Source: Curtobacterium sp. MMLR14_010
GTDB taxonomy: Bacteria; Actinomycetota; Actinomycetes; Actinomycetales; Microbacteriaceae
Assembly (NCBI RefSeq): GCF_001865015.1
Contig: NZ_MJGV01000002.1
Location: 4,182 to 68,181, forward strand
DNA length: 64,000 nucleotides
Direction: 5' to 3'
The notes beneath the pieces are model-generated. The model was not told the origin of the DNA, did no database searches, and saw only the letters and a program-made list of their open reading frames with translations. Of the stretch, positions 1 through 8,788 are shown in pieces. Within the stretch, counting starts at the first letter, position 1. Each line of letters opens with the position of its first letter. The position numbers were made by a program, and so were the translations under genes.

Positions 1-36
1 GGCGACACGGACTGCGATCTCGGGGTGGGGTGGGGG

Positions 37-2793
37 CTACTCCGCGCGGTGGGCCGGCTTGTGGCCGGACTCGTGCGGGTTGGCGTCCGGCTCCACCGGC
101 AGGGCGTGGGTGCCCGTGCGGGTGTCGTCGTGTGCCTGCGCGGCTCCGACCGTCGCGGGCTCGCTGCTCCGCTGGAGGTCGGCGTTCCGGTCACCCGGGT
201 GCGACCGCTCGAGCTTGGCGCCCTCGACGTCGACGTCCGGCACGATGCGGTCGAGCCACTTCGGGAACCACCAGGCGCTCTTGCCGAGCAGGTGCATCGC
301 GGCCGGGATGAGCAGCATCCGGACGACGAACGCGTCGACGAGGACACCGAACGCCAGACCGAACCCGATCGGCTTGATGGTGGAGGAGTCCGAGAAGATG
401 AACCCCGCGAACACGGAGATCATGATGATCGCCGCTGCCGTGACCACCGCGCGCCCGGCGTGCAGACCGCGCTGGACGGCCACCTTCGCGCTCGCGCCGT
501 GGGCGTAGGCCTCGCGCATGCCCGACACCAGGAACAGCTGGTAGTCCATCGCGAGCCCGAACAGGATGCCGATCTCGATGATGGGCAGGAAGCTCAGGAT
601 CGGCGCGGGGTCGTGCACGCCGAAGACGCTGCCGAACCACCCCCACTGGTAGATCGCCGTCAGGCCGCCGAAGGCCGCGAGGACCGACAGGATGAAGCCC
701 GCCGTCGCCGTGATCGGGACCAGGAAGGAGCGGAACACGACGATCAGGATGATCAGCGAGAGCCCCACGACGACCGCCAGGTAGAGCGGCAGCACGTTCG
801 AGAGCTTCTCGGACACGTCGATGTTCGCGGACGCGTTGCCGGCGACACCGAGCGTGGCCTTCCCGTCGTCGACGGTGACGTCCTGCGTCCGGAGGTCCTT
901 GACGAGGTCCTCGGTCGAGATGCTGTCCGGGCCGCCGTTCGGCTTCACCTGGAACGCGATGATGTCGCGTGCCTTCGAGGCGCCGATCGGCAGCACGGCG
1001 TCGACGTCGTCGTTCTTCGCGATCGCCTGGCCGATGGTGACCTCGGTCGCGGTGACGTCGTCCTTGCTGATCGCGTTCGGCAGGGTGGCCACGACGAGCA
1101 GCGGCCCGTTCTGCCCGGCGCCGAACTCCTTGCTCAGCGTCTTGTACGCCTTGTACTGGCTGGAGTCGACGGCCTCGGACGAGCCGGACGGCAGCCCGAG
1201 GCGCATCTGCGTTGCCGGAAGCGCGATCGTGCCGAGCACCGCGACGCCGGCGACGAGCGTGATGACCGCGCGCCAGGTCGACATCGGCTTGTTCGGGACA
1301 CGGGTCGAGCCGGTGTTCCCGATGCGCGTGCGCTCCTTCCCCCGGAGGATCCGCATGCCGATGATCGACAGCAGCGCCGGGGTGAAGGACGTGGCGATGA
1401 GGATGGCGAAGAACACCGCGACGGCGCCCACCGTGCCCATCAGGCCGAGGAACGGGATGCCGGTGATGTTGAGCGCCAGCAGGGCCACGATGACCGTCGC
1501 GCCGGCGAACACCACGGCGTTGCCGGACGTGCCGTTGGCGAGCCCGATCGACTCGTGCACGCCCATGCCCTGCTTCAGCTGGGTCCGGTGGCGGTTCAGG
1601 ATGAACAGCGAGTAGTCGATGCCGACCGCCAGGCCCAGCATCACCCCCAGCACCGGCGTGACCGAGATGAACTCGACGAGGCTGGAGAACGACAGGGCGG
1701 CGAGCGACGCCACCCCGATGCCGAGCACGGCACTGACGAGCGGCACCGCGGCGCCGACGATCGTGCGGAGCATCAGGAACAGCACGATGGCGGCGACGAT
1801 CACGCCGGCGATCTCGCCCGGGCCGAGGATCGACGGGACGCCCTGGGCGATGTCGTTCGACACGTACACGCGGACGCCATCGATCTTCGCGGCCTCGGCC
1901 TTGTCGGAGATCGCGGTCTTCGTGGTCTGCGGGACCTCGTACGTCGACTTCGTGAACTGCACGGTGCCGATCGCGGCGCTGCCGTTCGAGGAGACGAAGC
2001 GGATGTCCTTCGACAGGTCGAGCAGGTCGGATCCCTGCTCGAGCTGCTTCGCGCTGTCGTCCAGCTTGGTCGTGTTCTCGTCGATCTGCTGCTGTGCCTG
2101 GGTGAGCTGCTGCTCGCCGGACGTGATCTGGGCCTGCTGGGCGTCGATCTGCGCCTGGGCCTGCGTCAGCTGGGCCTGCGCGGCCTGGGCCTGGGCTGCT
2201 GCGGCGGAGGCCGCTGCTGCTTGGGCCTGTGCTGCTTGGGCCTGTGCTGCGGCGCCGGACGAGGACGCGGCGGAGAGCTGCTGCTTCTGGGCGTCGAGCT
2301 TCGCCTGCGCGTCGGCGATCTGCTGCTTGCCGGACTCGAGCTGGGCCTTCTGGGCGTCGAGCTGCGCCTGGCCGTCCTCGATCTTCTGGCGACCGTCCGT
2401 GATCTCCTTGCGGCCGTCGACGATCTTCTGGCGCTGGTCGTCGAGCCGGTCCTGCGTGCTGAACCCGGACGTCGCACCCTTGACGCCGTCGAGGTCCTCG
2501 AGGTCCGTCAGGAAGTCGTCGACCCCGCTCTTCTGGGCGCTGGTGAAGGCCTTCCCGCTCGTCGTCTCGAAGACGAGCGTGCCGTTCCCGCCGTTGGCAC
2601 TCGGGAACTTGTCCGCGAGCTGGTCCTGCACCTGGCTGGTCTTGGTGTTCGGGATGGTGATCGACGAGGAGATGGTCCCGGCGAACAGGGCGTACGTGCC
2701 GCCCGCGATCCCCATGATCACGATCCAGGCGATGATGACGAGCCAGTGCCGTCGGGCGGCGAATCGTCCGAGGCGGTAGAGCAGACCGGCCAT
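37..2793 (-). CDS. MMPL/RND family transporter with coiled-coil insertion
   Basis: A 918-aa inner-membrane transporter of the MMPL (RND-like) family, probably a proton-driven exporter of lipids or hydrophobic compounds. One N-terminal membrane segment (about 17-38) precedes a large outer loop, then a membrane block at about 325-525, a second loop, and a final block at about 666-848. GIDYSLF and AMDYQLF keep the paired Asp-Tyr residues typical of the proton relay. Residues about 115-265 of the first loop are a long Ala/Gln-rich coiled coil with D-G-x-x-x-I/L and Q-A-Q-A repeats, which many MMPL proteins lack. The tail (850-918) is hydrophilic. It lies 73 bp behind a TetR gene in the same direction, which probably regulates it. 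Substrate unknown. Confidence 0.93.
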   Translation of the reverse strand: MAGLLYRLGRFAARRHWLVIIAWIVIMGIAGGTYALFAGTISSSITIPNTKTSQVQDQLADKFPSANGGNGTLVFETTSGKAFTSAQKSGVDDFLTDLEDLDGVKGATSGFSTQDRLDDQRQKIVDGRKEITDGRQKIEDGQAQLDAQKAQLESGKQQIADAQAKLDAQKQQLSAASSSGAAAQAQAAQAQAAAASAAAAQAQAAQAQLTQAQAQIDAQQAQITSGEQQLTQAQQQIDENTTKLDDSAKQLEQGSDLLDLSKDIRFVSSNGSAAIGTVQFTKSTYEVPQTTKTAISDKAEAAKIDGVRVYVSNDIAQGVPSILGPGEIAGVIVAAIVLFLMLRTIVGAAVPLVSAVLGIGVASLAALSFSSLVEFISVTPVLGVMLGLAVGIDYSLFILNRHRTQLKQGMGVHESIGLANGTSGNAVVFAGATVIVALLALNITGIPFLGLMGTVGAVAVFFAILIATSFTPALLSIIGMRILRGKERTRIGNTGSTRVPNKPMSTWRAVITLVAGVAVLGTIALPATQMRLGLPSGSSEAVDSSQYKAYKTLSKEFGAGQNGPLLVVATLPNAISKDDVTATEVTIGQAIAKNDDVDAVLPIGASKARDIIAFQVKPNGGPDSISTEDLVKDLRTQDVTVDDGKATLGVAGNASANIDVSEKLSNVLPLYLAVVVGLSLIILIVVFRSFLVPITATAGFILSVLAAFGGLTAIYQWGWFGSVFGVHDPAPILSFLPIIEIGILFGLAMDYQLFLVSGMREAYAHGASAKVAVQRGLHAGRAVVTAAAIIMISVFAGFIFSDSSTIKPIGFGLAFGVLVDAFVVRMLLIPAAMHLLGKSAWWFPKWLDRIVPDVDVEGAKLERSHPGDRNADLQRSSEPATVGAAQAHDDTRTGTHALPVEPDANPHESGHKPAHRAE

Positions 2794-2866
2794 GGGGTGC
2801 CCCGTTCCTTTCGTAGTGGGTGGTGCGTGCGGAGTGGGGTACGCCGGTGGACCCCTGGTGGTGATG

Positions 2867-3508
2867 TCAGTGGGCGGGCAGGTAGCCGCTGCGGACGCTG
2901 TGCACGAGTCGTGCGAGCAGGGCGTCCCAGTCGTCGAGGGCGTCCTGGTCGAGGCGCGGCCCGGTCGTCGTGAGCCAGTGTTCCGCGATGACGACGATGC
3001 CGCTCATGAGCGAGTCGACGAGCAGCGCGGCGTCGAGTTCGTCGGCCGCCGGGTGGCGCCGGATCACCTCGACCCGGAGGCGTTCCGTCACCCGGGCGAA
3101 GGCCGTCTGGGTGAGGATCGCCGCCTTGGCGTCGGTCTCCTCGTCCGGTTCACCGAGGATCGTGGCCATCCGGGCGATGGCCGGCGCCAGGTCGGCTCCG
3201 CGCGCGGCGGACTCGAGCTCGTCGAACATCGAGGAACGGGAGCCGTCCCCGACCGGGGTGTTGGCGATGTCGCCGAGGAAGCGGTCGATGATCACCGACA
3301 GCACCTCTTCGCAGACCGTGAGCAGGATCTCGTCGAGCGAGGAGAAGTGGTTGAACACCGTGCGACGGGCGACGTCGGCGCGGGCGGCGAGCTCGTCCAC
3401 GCTGAACCCACGGCCGCCGCGCTCGTCCACGAGGTCGCGGGCGGCCTGCAGGATCGCCGCACGGTGCTTCGCCTTGAGGGCAGCACGGCGGTCGATCGAC
3501 AGGGTCAC
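2867..3508 (-). CDS. TetR family transcriptional regulator
   Basis: A 213-aa TetR-type repressor. The N-terminal helix-turn-helix lies at about residues 25-60 (GGRGFSVDELAARADVARRT, then VFNHF). The C-terminal ligand domain has no recognisable specificity. The start is GTG at 3508. No Shine-Dalgarno sequence precedes it (the mRNA reads TTTCCTCC there), and a possible -10 TAGTGT ends 7 nt upstream, so translation may be leaderless. A TGCA-rich palindrome lies just upstream. It is followed by the MMPL exporter gene in the same direction, an arrangement typical of a local efflux repressor. Confidence 0.92.
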   Translation of the reverse strand: MTLSIDRRAALKAKHRAAILQAARDLVDERGGRGFSVDELAARADVARRTVFNHFSSLDEILLTVCEEVLSVIIDRFLGDIANTPVGDGSRSSMFDELESAARGADLAPAIARMATILGEPDEETDAKAAILTQTAFARVTERLRVEVIRRHPAADELDAALLVDSLMSGIVVIAEHWLTTTGPRLDQDALDDWDALLARLVHSVRSGYLPAH

Positions 3509-3531
3509 GGAGGAAACACTAGGTGCAACGA

Positions 3532-3544
3532 TGCACTCAGTGCA
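3532..3544. promoter_or_regulatory. Probable TetR operator (TGCACTCAGTGCA)
   Basis: A perfect odd-length palindrome, TGCACTCAGTGCA, lies 24 bp upstream of the TetR start, with a further GGTGCA half-site at 3522-3527. It would overlap the -35 region of the TetR promoter, as expected for autoregulation. Assignment to this TetR protein is inferred from position. Confidence 0.5.
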
Positions 3545-3644
3545 CCGAAGCGGAGCGGACGCTCAGTCTTGTCCCCCGGCGACGGTGGAAGACTGGCGCG
3601 ACGGCCAGCGTGACCGGCCGACCGATCCGTACGAAGGAGTACCG

Positions 3645-5126
3645 ATGTCCGTCCCCCTCTCCCCGGCCACACTCGACGAGATCGCCGCGGCGGGGGTCGC
3701 CGTCCCGACCTACGACCGCACCGGGATCACGGCCGGCATCGTCCACTTCGGCGTCGGCGGGTTCCACCGGGCACACCAGGCGATGGTCATCGACCGGCTC
3801 CTGCAGCGCGGTGAGGCCCGCGAGTACGGCATCTGCGGGGTCGGCGTCCTCGAGCAGGACCGCCGCATGGCCGAGGCGATGCGGACGCAGGACGGGCTCT
3901 ACACGCTCGTCCTCAAGCACCCGGACGGCACGCGCGAGGCCAGGGTCATCGGCAGCATCGTCGACTACCTGCTCGCCGTCGACGACCCGGACGCCGTGGT
4001 CGAGAAGATGGCGTCGCCGGACACGAAGATCGTCAGCCTGACCATCACCGAGGGCGGGTACAACTTCGACCACATCACCGGTGCGTTCGTCGAGGACGAG
4101 CCCGGCGTGGTCGCCGACGTCGACGGGGACACCCCGCCACGCACGGTCTTCGGCCTCGTGGTGGCCGCGCTCCGTCGCCGTCGAGACCGGGGCCTCGAGC
4201 CCTTCACCGTGATGTCGTGCGACAACATCCAGGGCAACGGGCACGTCGCCCGGGCGATGTTCACCGCCTTCGCCCGACTGCAGGACCCCCGCTTCGCCGA
4301 GTGGATGGACGAGCACGTCGCGTTCCCGAACTCGATGGTCGACCGGATCACCCCCGTCACCACCGACGAGGACCGGGCCGCGGTGCGTGACGAGCTCGGC
4401 ATCGAGGACGCCTGGCCCGTCGTCGCCGAGCCGTTCTTCCAGTGGGTGCTCGAGGACGACCACCCCGCCGGACGCCCGGCGTACGAGGACGTCGACGTGC
4501 AGATCGTCGCGGACGTCGAGCCGTACGAGCTGATGAAACTCCGGCTCCTCAACGCGTCGCACCAGGGCCTGTGCTACTTCGGGTACCTCTCCGGCCACCG
4601 CTACGCGCACGAGGCCACGCAGGACCCGGCCATCGCGACCTTCCTCCGTCGGTACATGGACGAGGAGGCGACCCCGACCCTGCAACCGGTGCCCGGGATC
4701 GACCTCGACGACTACAAGGCGACCCTCATCGAGCGCTTCCAGAACCCCGAGGTCCGCGACACCCTGGCCCGGCTCTGCGCCGAGTCGAGTGACCGCATCC
4801 CGAAGTGGCTGCTGCCGGTCGTGCGGGACAACCTCCGATCGGGCGGACCCGTCACCCTGTCGGCCGGGATCGTCGCCTCGTGGGCGCGCTACGCCGAGGG
4901 CACGGACGAGGCGGGGGAGCCGATCGCGATCGTCGACCGCCTGGCCGAGTCCCTGAACCGCATCGCCCGGACGCAGCGCGAGGACCCGCTCGCCTTCATC
5001 GCGAACCGACAGGTCTTCGGGGACCTCGTCGACGACGAGCGGTTCGTCGCCGCGTACCGCGACGCCCTCGACGGGCTCGTCCGCGACGGCGCGCACGCCA
5101 CGGTGGAGCGGCTGTCGCGCGGGTGA
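3645..5126 (+). CDS. Mannitol dehydrogenase family (polyol/uronate) oxidoreductase
   Basis: A 493-aa NAD-dependent long-chain dehydrogenase of the mannitol 2-dehydrogenase/fructuronate reductase family, interconverting a polyol or hexonate with its keto form. The N-terminal Rossmann motif is GVGGFHRAHQA (about residues 32-42). The C-terminal domain contains MKLRLLNASHQ, which carries the catalytic Lys and conserved Asn/His of this family. Length matches the family (about 490). GAAGGAGT sits 4 nt upstream of ATG 3645, which decides the start. No sugar operon surrounds it, so the substrate (mannitol, arabinitol or similar) cannot be assigned. Confidence 0.93.
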   Translation: MSVPLSPATLDEIAAAGVAVPTYDRTGITAGIVHFGVGGFHRAHQAMVIDRLLQRGEAREYGICGVGVLEQDRRMAEAMRTQDGLYTLVLKHPDGTREARVIGSIVDYLLAVDDPDAVVEKMASPDTKIVSLTITEGGYNFDHITGAFVEDEPGVVADVDGDTPPRTVFGLVVAALRRRRDRGLEPFTVMSCDNIQGNGHVARAMFTAFARLQDPRFAEWMDEHVAFPNSMVDRITPVTTDEDRAAVRDELGIEDAWPVVAEPFFQWVLEDDHPAGRPAYEDVDVQIVADVEPYELMKLRLLNASHQGLCYFGYLSGHRYAHEATQDPAIATFLRRYMDEEATPTLQPVPGIDLDDYKATLIERFQNPEVRDTLARLCAESSDRIPKWLLPVVRDNLRSGGPVTLSAGIVASWARYAEGTDEAGEPIAIVDRLAESLNRIARTQREDPLAFIANRQVFGDLVDDERFVAAYRDALDGLVRDGAHATVERLSRG

Positions 5127-5134
5127 CGCGGGGC

Positions 5135-5187
5135 GGCGCGGGCGCGGCGCGGGCGCGGCGCGGGCGCGGCGCGGGCGCGGCGCGGGC
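5135..5187. repeat. 11-bp GC-only tandem repeat
   Basis: GGCGCGGGCGC is repeated in tandem four times and a fifth time partially, starting 8 bp after the mannitol dehydrogenase stop codon. It is all G/C and could fold strongly. It is followed directly by a family B inverted repeat. Confidence 0.85.
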
Positions 5188-5194
5188 TGGTGTT

Positions 5195-5248
5195 CGGTGC
5201 GAGGTTGCACACACCGTGCGGCACGACGGGCCCGCACCGGGGGGACAA
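5195..5248. repeat. Family B inverted repeat, copy B1 (degenerate)
   Basis: Left arm CGGTGCGAGGTTG and a degenerate right arm CAAGCTCGCACGG flank a GC-rich loop. This is the weakest of the GTGCGAGGTTG...CAACCTCGCAC elements found between genes in this window. Here it separates two co-directional genes, just upstream of the beta-lactamase gene. Confidence 0.65.
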
Positions 5249-5296
5249 GCTCGCACGGGTTGGAGAAGTGCGCACAGTGCGGGAGAGGATGGCGGG

Positions 5297-6301
5297 ATGC
5301 GATCGAGGTCGAAGGTGTCCGCTGCCGCCGTGGTGCTCGTGGGGGCGCTCGCGCTCGCCGGGTGCGACGCCACGACGGCTCCGCCCGCGCCGACGTCCGC
5401 TCCTCCCACAGCAGCCCCGTCCGGGTCCGCGTCCACGTCGCCGTCCCCGGTCCCGTCCTCGTCGGGCACACCGACCGCGACTCCGACGGCCTCCTCGGCA
5501 GCGGCGACGGCCCGCGCCTTCCGCACGCTCGAGCGCGACCACGGCGCACGACTCGGCGTCACGGCCATCGACACCGGCTCCGGGCAGCGGGTCACCTACC
5601 GATCGGGGGAGCGGTTCCCGTTCGCCTCGACGAACAAGGTGTTCGTCGCCGCCGTGGTGCTCGCGCAGTCCTCCGGCGCGGATCTCGACACCGTGGTGCA
5701 CTACGACCGTTCGGACCTGCTGGCCCACGCCCCCGTGACGACTCGGTCCGTCGACACCGGGATGACCGTCCGGGCGCTCCTCGACGCGATGCTCCGGTAC
5801 AGCGACAACACCGCGGCGAACCTGCTCGTGGAACGGGTCGGTGGACCGGCCGTGGTCGAGCAGGCCCTGCGCGACCTCGGGGACCGGACGACGAACGTCG
5901 ACCGCGTCGAACCCGATCTCAACGAAGCGGTCCCCGGCGATGCGCGCGACACCACCACGCCGGCGCAGTTCGCGGCCGACCTGCGCCAGGTCCTCCTCCG
6001 ATCGGCGCTCGATCCGTCCGATCGGAGGATGCTGCGCGAGAGCATGCTCGGCAACACCACGGGCGACGCGACGATCCGAGCGGGGGTCGACCCCGCATGG
6101 GCGGTCGCGGACAAGACCGGGACGGGGTCGTACGGCGTGCGCAACGACATCGGCATCGTCTTCCCGACCGGCCGGGCACCGATCGTGGTGGTCGTGATGA
6201 CGAGCAAGGACACCGCGGACGCCGAGCCGGACGACGCGCTCGTGGCGGCGGCGACGAGGACCGCGGTCACCGCAGCAGGGTCCCCGCCCAGCGGCCGATG
6301 A
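5297..6301 (+). CDS. Class A beta-lactamase, lipoprotein form
   Basis: A 334-aa serine beta-lactamase that hydrolyses beta-lactams outside the membrane. The signal peptide ends in lipobox LALAGC with lipidated Cys23, followed by a 50-residue Pro/Ser/Thr-rich tether. All class A motifs are present: STNK (Ser111/Lys114), SDN (169-171), E-P-D-L-N (Glu205-Asn209, the Glu166 omega-loop equivalent) and KTG (273-275). The start is the ATG directly before the signal peptide. The 3' end overlaps the convergent hydrolase gene by 35 bp. No mobile element is nearby, so it is probably intrinsic. Confidence 0.94.
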   Translation: MRSRSKVSAAAVVLVGALALAGCDATTAPPAPTSAPPTAAPSGSASTSPSPVPSSSGTPTATPTASSAAATARAFRTLERDHGARLGVTAIDTGSGQRVTYRSGERFPFASTNKVFVAAVVLAQSSGADLDTVVHYDRSDLLAHAPVTTRSVDTGMTVRALLDAMLRYSDNTAANLLVERVGGPAVVEQALRDLGDRTTNVDRVEPDLNEAVPGDARDTTTPAQFAADLRQVLLRSALDPSDRRMLRESMLGNTTGDATIRAGVDPAWAVADKTGTGSYGVRNDIGIVFPTGRAPIVVVVMTSKDTADAEPDDALVAAATRTAVTAAGSPPSGR

Positions 6302-7253
6302 CGTCGTAGGCGCGCTCCCGGACGGCCGGCTCGGAGAGCACCACGTCGTGCAGCGCACCCCGGAGCCGGCGGACGGTGACCTCGTCGCCGAGTGACAGCG
6401 CGCGCCGTGCGACGGCGTCGACGTTCAGGGCGACGTCGGCGTGCGCCATGCCCTCGTTCCACCGTGGCTGGAGCATGCTCTTGTCGCTGAGCATGACGAG
6501 GACGGGGAAGGGCATGCCCAGACCGTGCTCCACGGTCTGTTGGCCGGCGAAGACCGCCGCGAGCCACCCGGGGTGCAGCGGGAAGCCCCGGTCCGGACGC
6601 CACCGCTGGTCGTAGGTCCAGCTGCCCTCGCCGGTGCTCGAGACAGTCCGGGTGTAGAAGCCGGGGTCGACGGCCGGAATCGGGGCGAGCGGGTTGCGGC
6701 GCGCGCCGAGACGGATGAGCGGCGCCACCAGGTTGCGACCGACCGCGTCGCCCTGGAACTCGAGCCACGGGCTGTTCAGCACCAGTCCGTCGACCAGGTC
6801 CCGGTGCCTCGACGCCCAGAGCGCGAGGGTGAGCCCACCCGTCGAGTGCCCCATCGGCACCAACCGTCGACGCGGGCCGTGGTGCTCGGCCGCGATGGCG
6901 TCGAGGGCCGCGCGGATGTCGTCGTCGTACACGCCGAGGTCGTCGGTGCCGCCCGGGGTCTGTCCTGGCCGCAGGCTCCGCCCGTACTTCCGGAGGTCGA
7001 GGGCGTGGAACCGGGCACCGAGGCGTTCGACCCGCTCGGCGAGCTCGGTCTGGAAGAAGTAGTCGGACCAGCCGTGCACGTACAGCACGTCGGTCCCCTC
7101 GAGCGGCCCGCGCAGGTGCAGCAGGTCGCCGGGCGTCCACCGTCGTCGCACGAGCGTCGCCACGACGGGGCCCTCGGCGTCCTGACCGAGTGGCAGCTCC
7201 AGCCGTTCGTACGACGGGCCGAGGACGTCCTGGACCCAGCCCGATCGCGTCAT
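6267..7253 (-). CDS. Alpha/beta hydrolase (serine aminopeptidase/monoacylglycerol lipase-like)
   Basis: A 328-aa alpha/beta-fold hydrolase. The nucleophile elbow is GHSTGG (Ser137), and an oxyanion-side motif VHGW (59-62) follows the third strand. The layout resembles Hydrolase_4 lysophospholipase or monoacylglycerol lipase enzymes. No signal peptide is seen, so it is probably cytoplasmic. GAGGG lies immediately before the ATG at 7253. The C-terminus overlaps the convergent beta-lactamase gene. Substrate unknown. Confidence 0.88.
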   Translation of the reverse strand: MTRSGWVQDVLGPSYERLELPLGQDAEGPVVATLVRRRWTPGDLLHLRGPLEGTDVLYVHGWSDYFFQTELAERVERLGARFHALDLRKYGRSLRPGQTPGGTDDLGVYDDDIRAALDAIAAEHHGPRRRLVPMGHSTGGLTLALWASRHRDLVDGLVLNSPWLEFQGDAVGRNLVAPLIRLGARRNPLAPIPAVDPGFYTRTVSSTGEGSWTYDQRWRPDRGFPLHPGWLAAVFAGQQTVEHGLGMPFPVLVMLSDKSMLQPRWNEGMAHADVALNVDAVARRALSLGDEVTVRRLRGALHDVVLSEPAVRERAYDVIGRWAGTLLR

Positions 7254-7264
7254 CCCTCGTTCCT

Positions 7265-7338
7265 ACCGGAACACGGTCCACCGCGGACCGACAGGAGCAC
7301 GGTCCACCGGGAACCGACAGGAGCACGGTCCACCGGGA
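7265..7338. repeat. 26-bp direct repeats upstream of the hydrolase
   Basis: Two identical 26-bp units at 7287-7312 and 7313-7338 (core ACAGGAGCACGGTCCACCGG) follow a degenerate 22-bp copy at 7265-7286. They fill the divergent region between the hydrolase start (7253) and the small gene at 7386. Each unit contains CGGTCC, so protein binding is possible. Confidence 0.9.
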
Positions 7339-7385
7339 CACGCGGCCCTGAGCAGCGCTCAGCGGTCGCACGTACGCTCGTCGTC

Positions 7386-7652
7386 ATGTCTGACTTCACC
7401 GCCGCACAGGCCGCCGTCGTCCGGATCGAGCGCGCCGAGGAGGGGCGCTGGGACCTGAGCGTCATCAGCGACAGCGGCGTCCGCATGGGGCACGGCGAGT
7501 ACCTCTTCACCGCCGACCAGGACGACGCGCAGAGCGAGGTCGCCGCTGCCGCCGAGTTCGTCCGCGGGTACGGGTTCCGCTTCGAGGCCGACGCGGTCGT
7601 CGGCGACGGCCCGGACGCCTTCTGGGCACCCCTGCTGCCGCTCGACGCCTGA
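7386..7652 (+). CDS. Small acidic conserved hypothetical protein
   Basis: An 88-aa acidic protein with no signal peptide or membrane segment, beginning MSDFTAAQAAVVRIERAEEG. I do not recognise the family. Codon use is typical of the window, and the ATG follows the divergent repeat region. It lies alone between divergent and convergent neighbours, so context says nothing about function. Confidence 0.72.
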   Translation: MSDFTAAQAAVVRIERAEEGRWDLSVISDSGVRMGHGEYLFTADQDDAQSEVAAAAEFVRGYGFRFEADAVVGDGPDAFWAPLLPLDA

Positions 7653-7679
7653 CGCGGACCGCCTGACGCGGACCGCCGG

Positions 7680-7706
7680 GCACCGGCCCGCAACGGGGCC
7701 CGGTGC
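7680..7706. terminator. Hairpin between convergent genes
   Basis: GCACCGGCCC and GGGCCCGGTGC pair with one bulge around a short loop. The hairpin sits between the 88-aa gene and the convergent iron-siderophore binding protein gene. There is no U-tract, as is usual at this G+C. Confidence 0.6.
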
Positions 7707-8728
7707 TACGACACCGTCCTGCTGTCCTCGAGCCACCCCGCGAGCTCCGTCATCGCACTGGCCTGCGACGCGTAGTCGAGCCCGGGCACCGGCCAGCTGT
7801 GCACCTGCCCGGCGACGAGTGCCGGGTCGTCGGCGAAGGTCGGTTGCGCGAGGAGCTCTCGGGCCTGCCAGCCCTCCGGGGTGAGCAGGATGACGTCAGC
7901 GTTCACCTTGCCGGCGTTCGCCCAGCTGTACACGCCCCAGTAGAAGCCCTTCGGACCCGGGTCGACGAGGTCGACACCGAGGCTGTCGTACAGCTGCAGG
8001 GTCGGCTCGTCGGCGGGACGCATCACGTACACCCCGTCGGCGTCGGCGTACATCGAGACGACCCGGAGGTCGCGACCGTCTGCGGCGTCGGACAGCGCCG
8101 AGCGAGCGGTGTCGAACGCACGCTCAGCCCGATCGACGGTCGACCTCGCGGCGCCGAGCGACTCCGCCAACCGGGTGACCTGTCGGACGGCGTCGAGGCC
8201 CTTCCCGCCCCACTCGACGCGGAGGACGGGTGCGATCTTCCCGATCTGGTCCTGCCGGGTGCGGCTCGCGAACCCGGTGCCGAGGTCGTCCGTGTCCACG
8301 GAGCCGTCCGTGGGGTAGACCGACGTCACGACGAGGTCCGGCTCCAGGTCCACGAGTCGGTTCAGGTCGACGTCGCCGTCGTCCGTCCCGACCTCGGTGA
8401 TGCCCGTGGTGTCGAGGCCGTCGAACCGGGCATCCTCCGACAGGGGGACCGTCCCGAACGTGCCGACCGGGTGCAGGCCGTAGTGCAGGAAGGAGACGGC
8501 GAGGTCGTCCACCACGACGATGCGTTCCGGCCGGTGGTCGAGTTCGATGGTGGTGCCGGTCGCGTCCTCGAACGACCAGGCGTCAGCAGCCGGGCGGGGA
8601 GGGGCGTCCGCGCGGCTCGTGGGGCCGGTGACCGTGGTCCCGCCGGTGCAGCCCGCGAGCAGCATCAGCCCGACGACCACGGCGGTCAGCAGGGCGGCGC
8701 GACGGGTGCCGGATCGGGGGAGCTCCAC
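7706..8728 (-). CDS. Iron-siderophore ABC transporter substrate-binding lipoprotein
   Basis: A 340-aa FepB/FhuD-type class III binding protein. The signal peptide ends in LLAGC (Cys27). A domain starting IELDHRPERIVVVDDLAVSF is typical of ferric-siderophore receptors. It starts at GTG 8728 and is divergent from the siderophore-interacting protein gene, with a DtxR/IdeR box in the 59-bp gap, so iron repression is likely. No permease or ATPase gene is adjacent; it presumably works with components encoded elsewhere. Confidence 0.92.
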   Translation of the reverse strand: MELPRSGTRRAALLTAVVVGLMLLAGCTGGTTVTGPTSRADAPPRPAADAWSFEDATGTTIELDHRPERIVVVDDLAVSFLHYGLHPVGTFGTVPLSEDARFDGLDTTGITEVGTDDGDVDLNRLVDLEPDLVVTSVYPTDGSVDTDDLGTGFASRTRQDQIGKIAPVLRVEWGGKGLDAVRQVTRLAESLGAARSTVDRAERAFDTARSALSDAADGRDLRVVSMYADADGVYVMRPADEPTLQLYDSLGVDLVDPGPKGFYWGVYSWANAGKVNADVILLTPEGWQARELLAQPTFADDPALVAGQVHSWPVPGLDYASQASAMTELAGWLEDSRTVS

Positions 8729-8753
8729 GGCACGAGAGCGTATCCGACACTCC

Positions 8754-8781
8754 TTGCATGACCGAGGACTTAGGTTAGCCT
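8754..8781 (+). promoter_or_regulatory. Possible promoter of the siderophore-interacting protein gene
   Basis: TTGCAT (8754-8759) and TAGCCT (8776-8781) are spaced by 16 bp and would start transcription at or next to the ATG at 8788. No Shine-Dalgarno lies at a usable distance, which fits a leaderless mRNA. This is a weak match judged by eye. Confidence 0.4.
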
Positions 8782-8788
8782 TGCCTCA
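8770..8788 (+). promoter_or_regulatory. DtxR/IdeR iron box
   Basis: TTAGGTTAGCCTTGCCTCA matches the 19-bp actinobacterial DtxR/IdeR consensus (TTAGGTTAGSCTAACCTAA), with the left half perfect and the right half decayed. It overlaps the A of the downstream start codon and lies between two divergent iron-uptake genes, so one site could repress both. Confidence 0.85.

Noticed and set aside
1-36. A gene fragment at the left edge
   Set aside because: The first 36 bases lie after the MMPL stop codon and show no readable coding signal.
25-2973. A 982-codon open frame on the plus strand opposite the MMPL gene
   Set aside because: Arg/Asp/Gly-rich composition with no domain. It is the antisense shadow of a clearly conserved gene; long open antisense frames are expected at this G+C.
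5297-6301. Beta-lactamase as an acquired resistance gene
   Set aside because: No integron, IS or transposase nearby; base composition and overlap with the neighbour are normal for the window, so it looks intrinsic.
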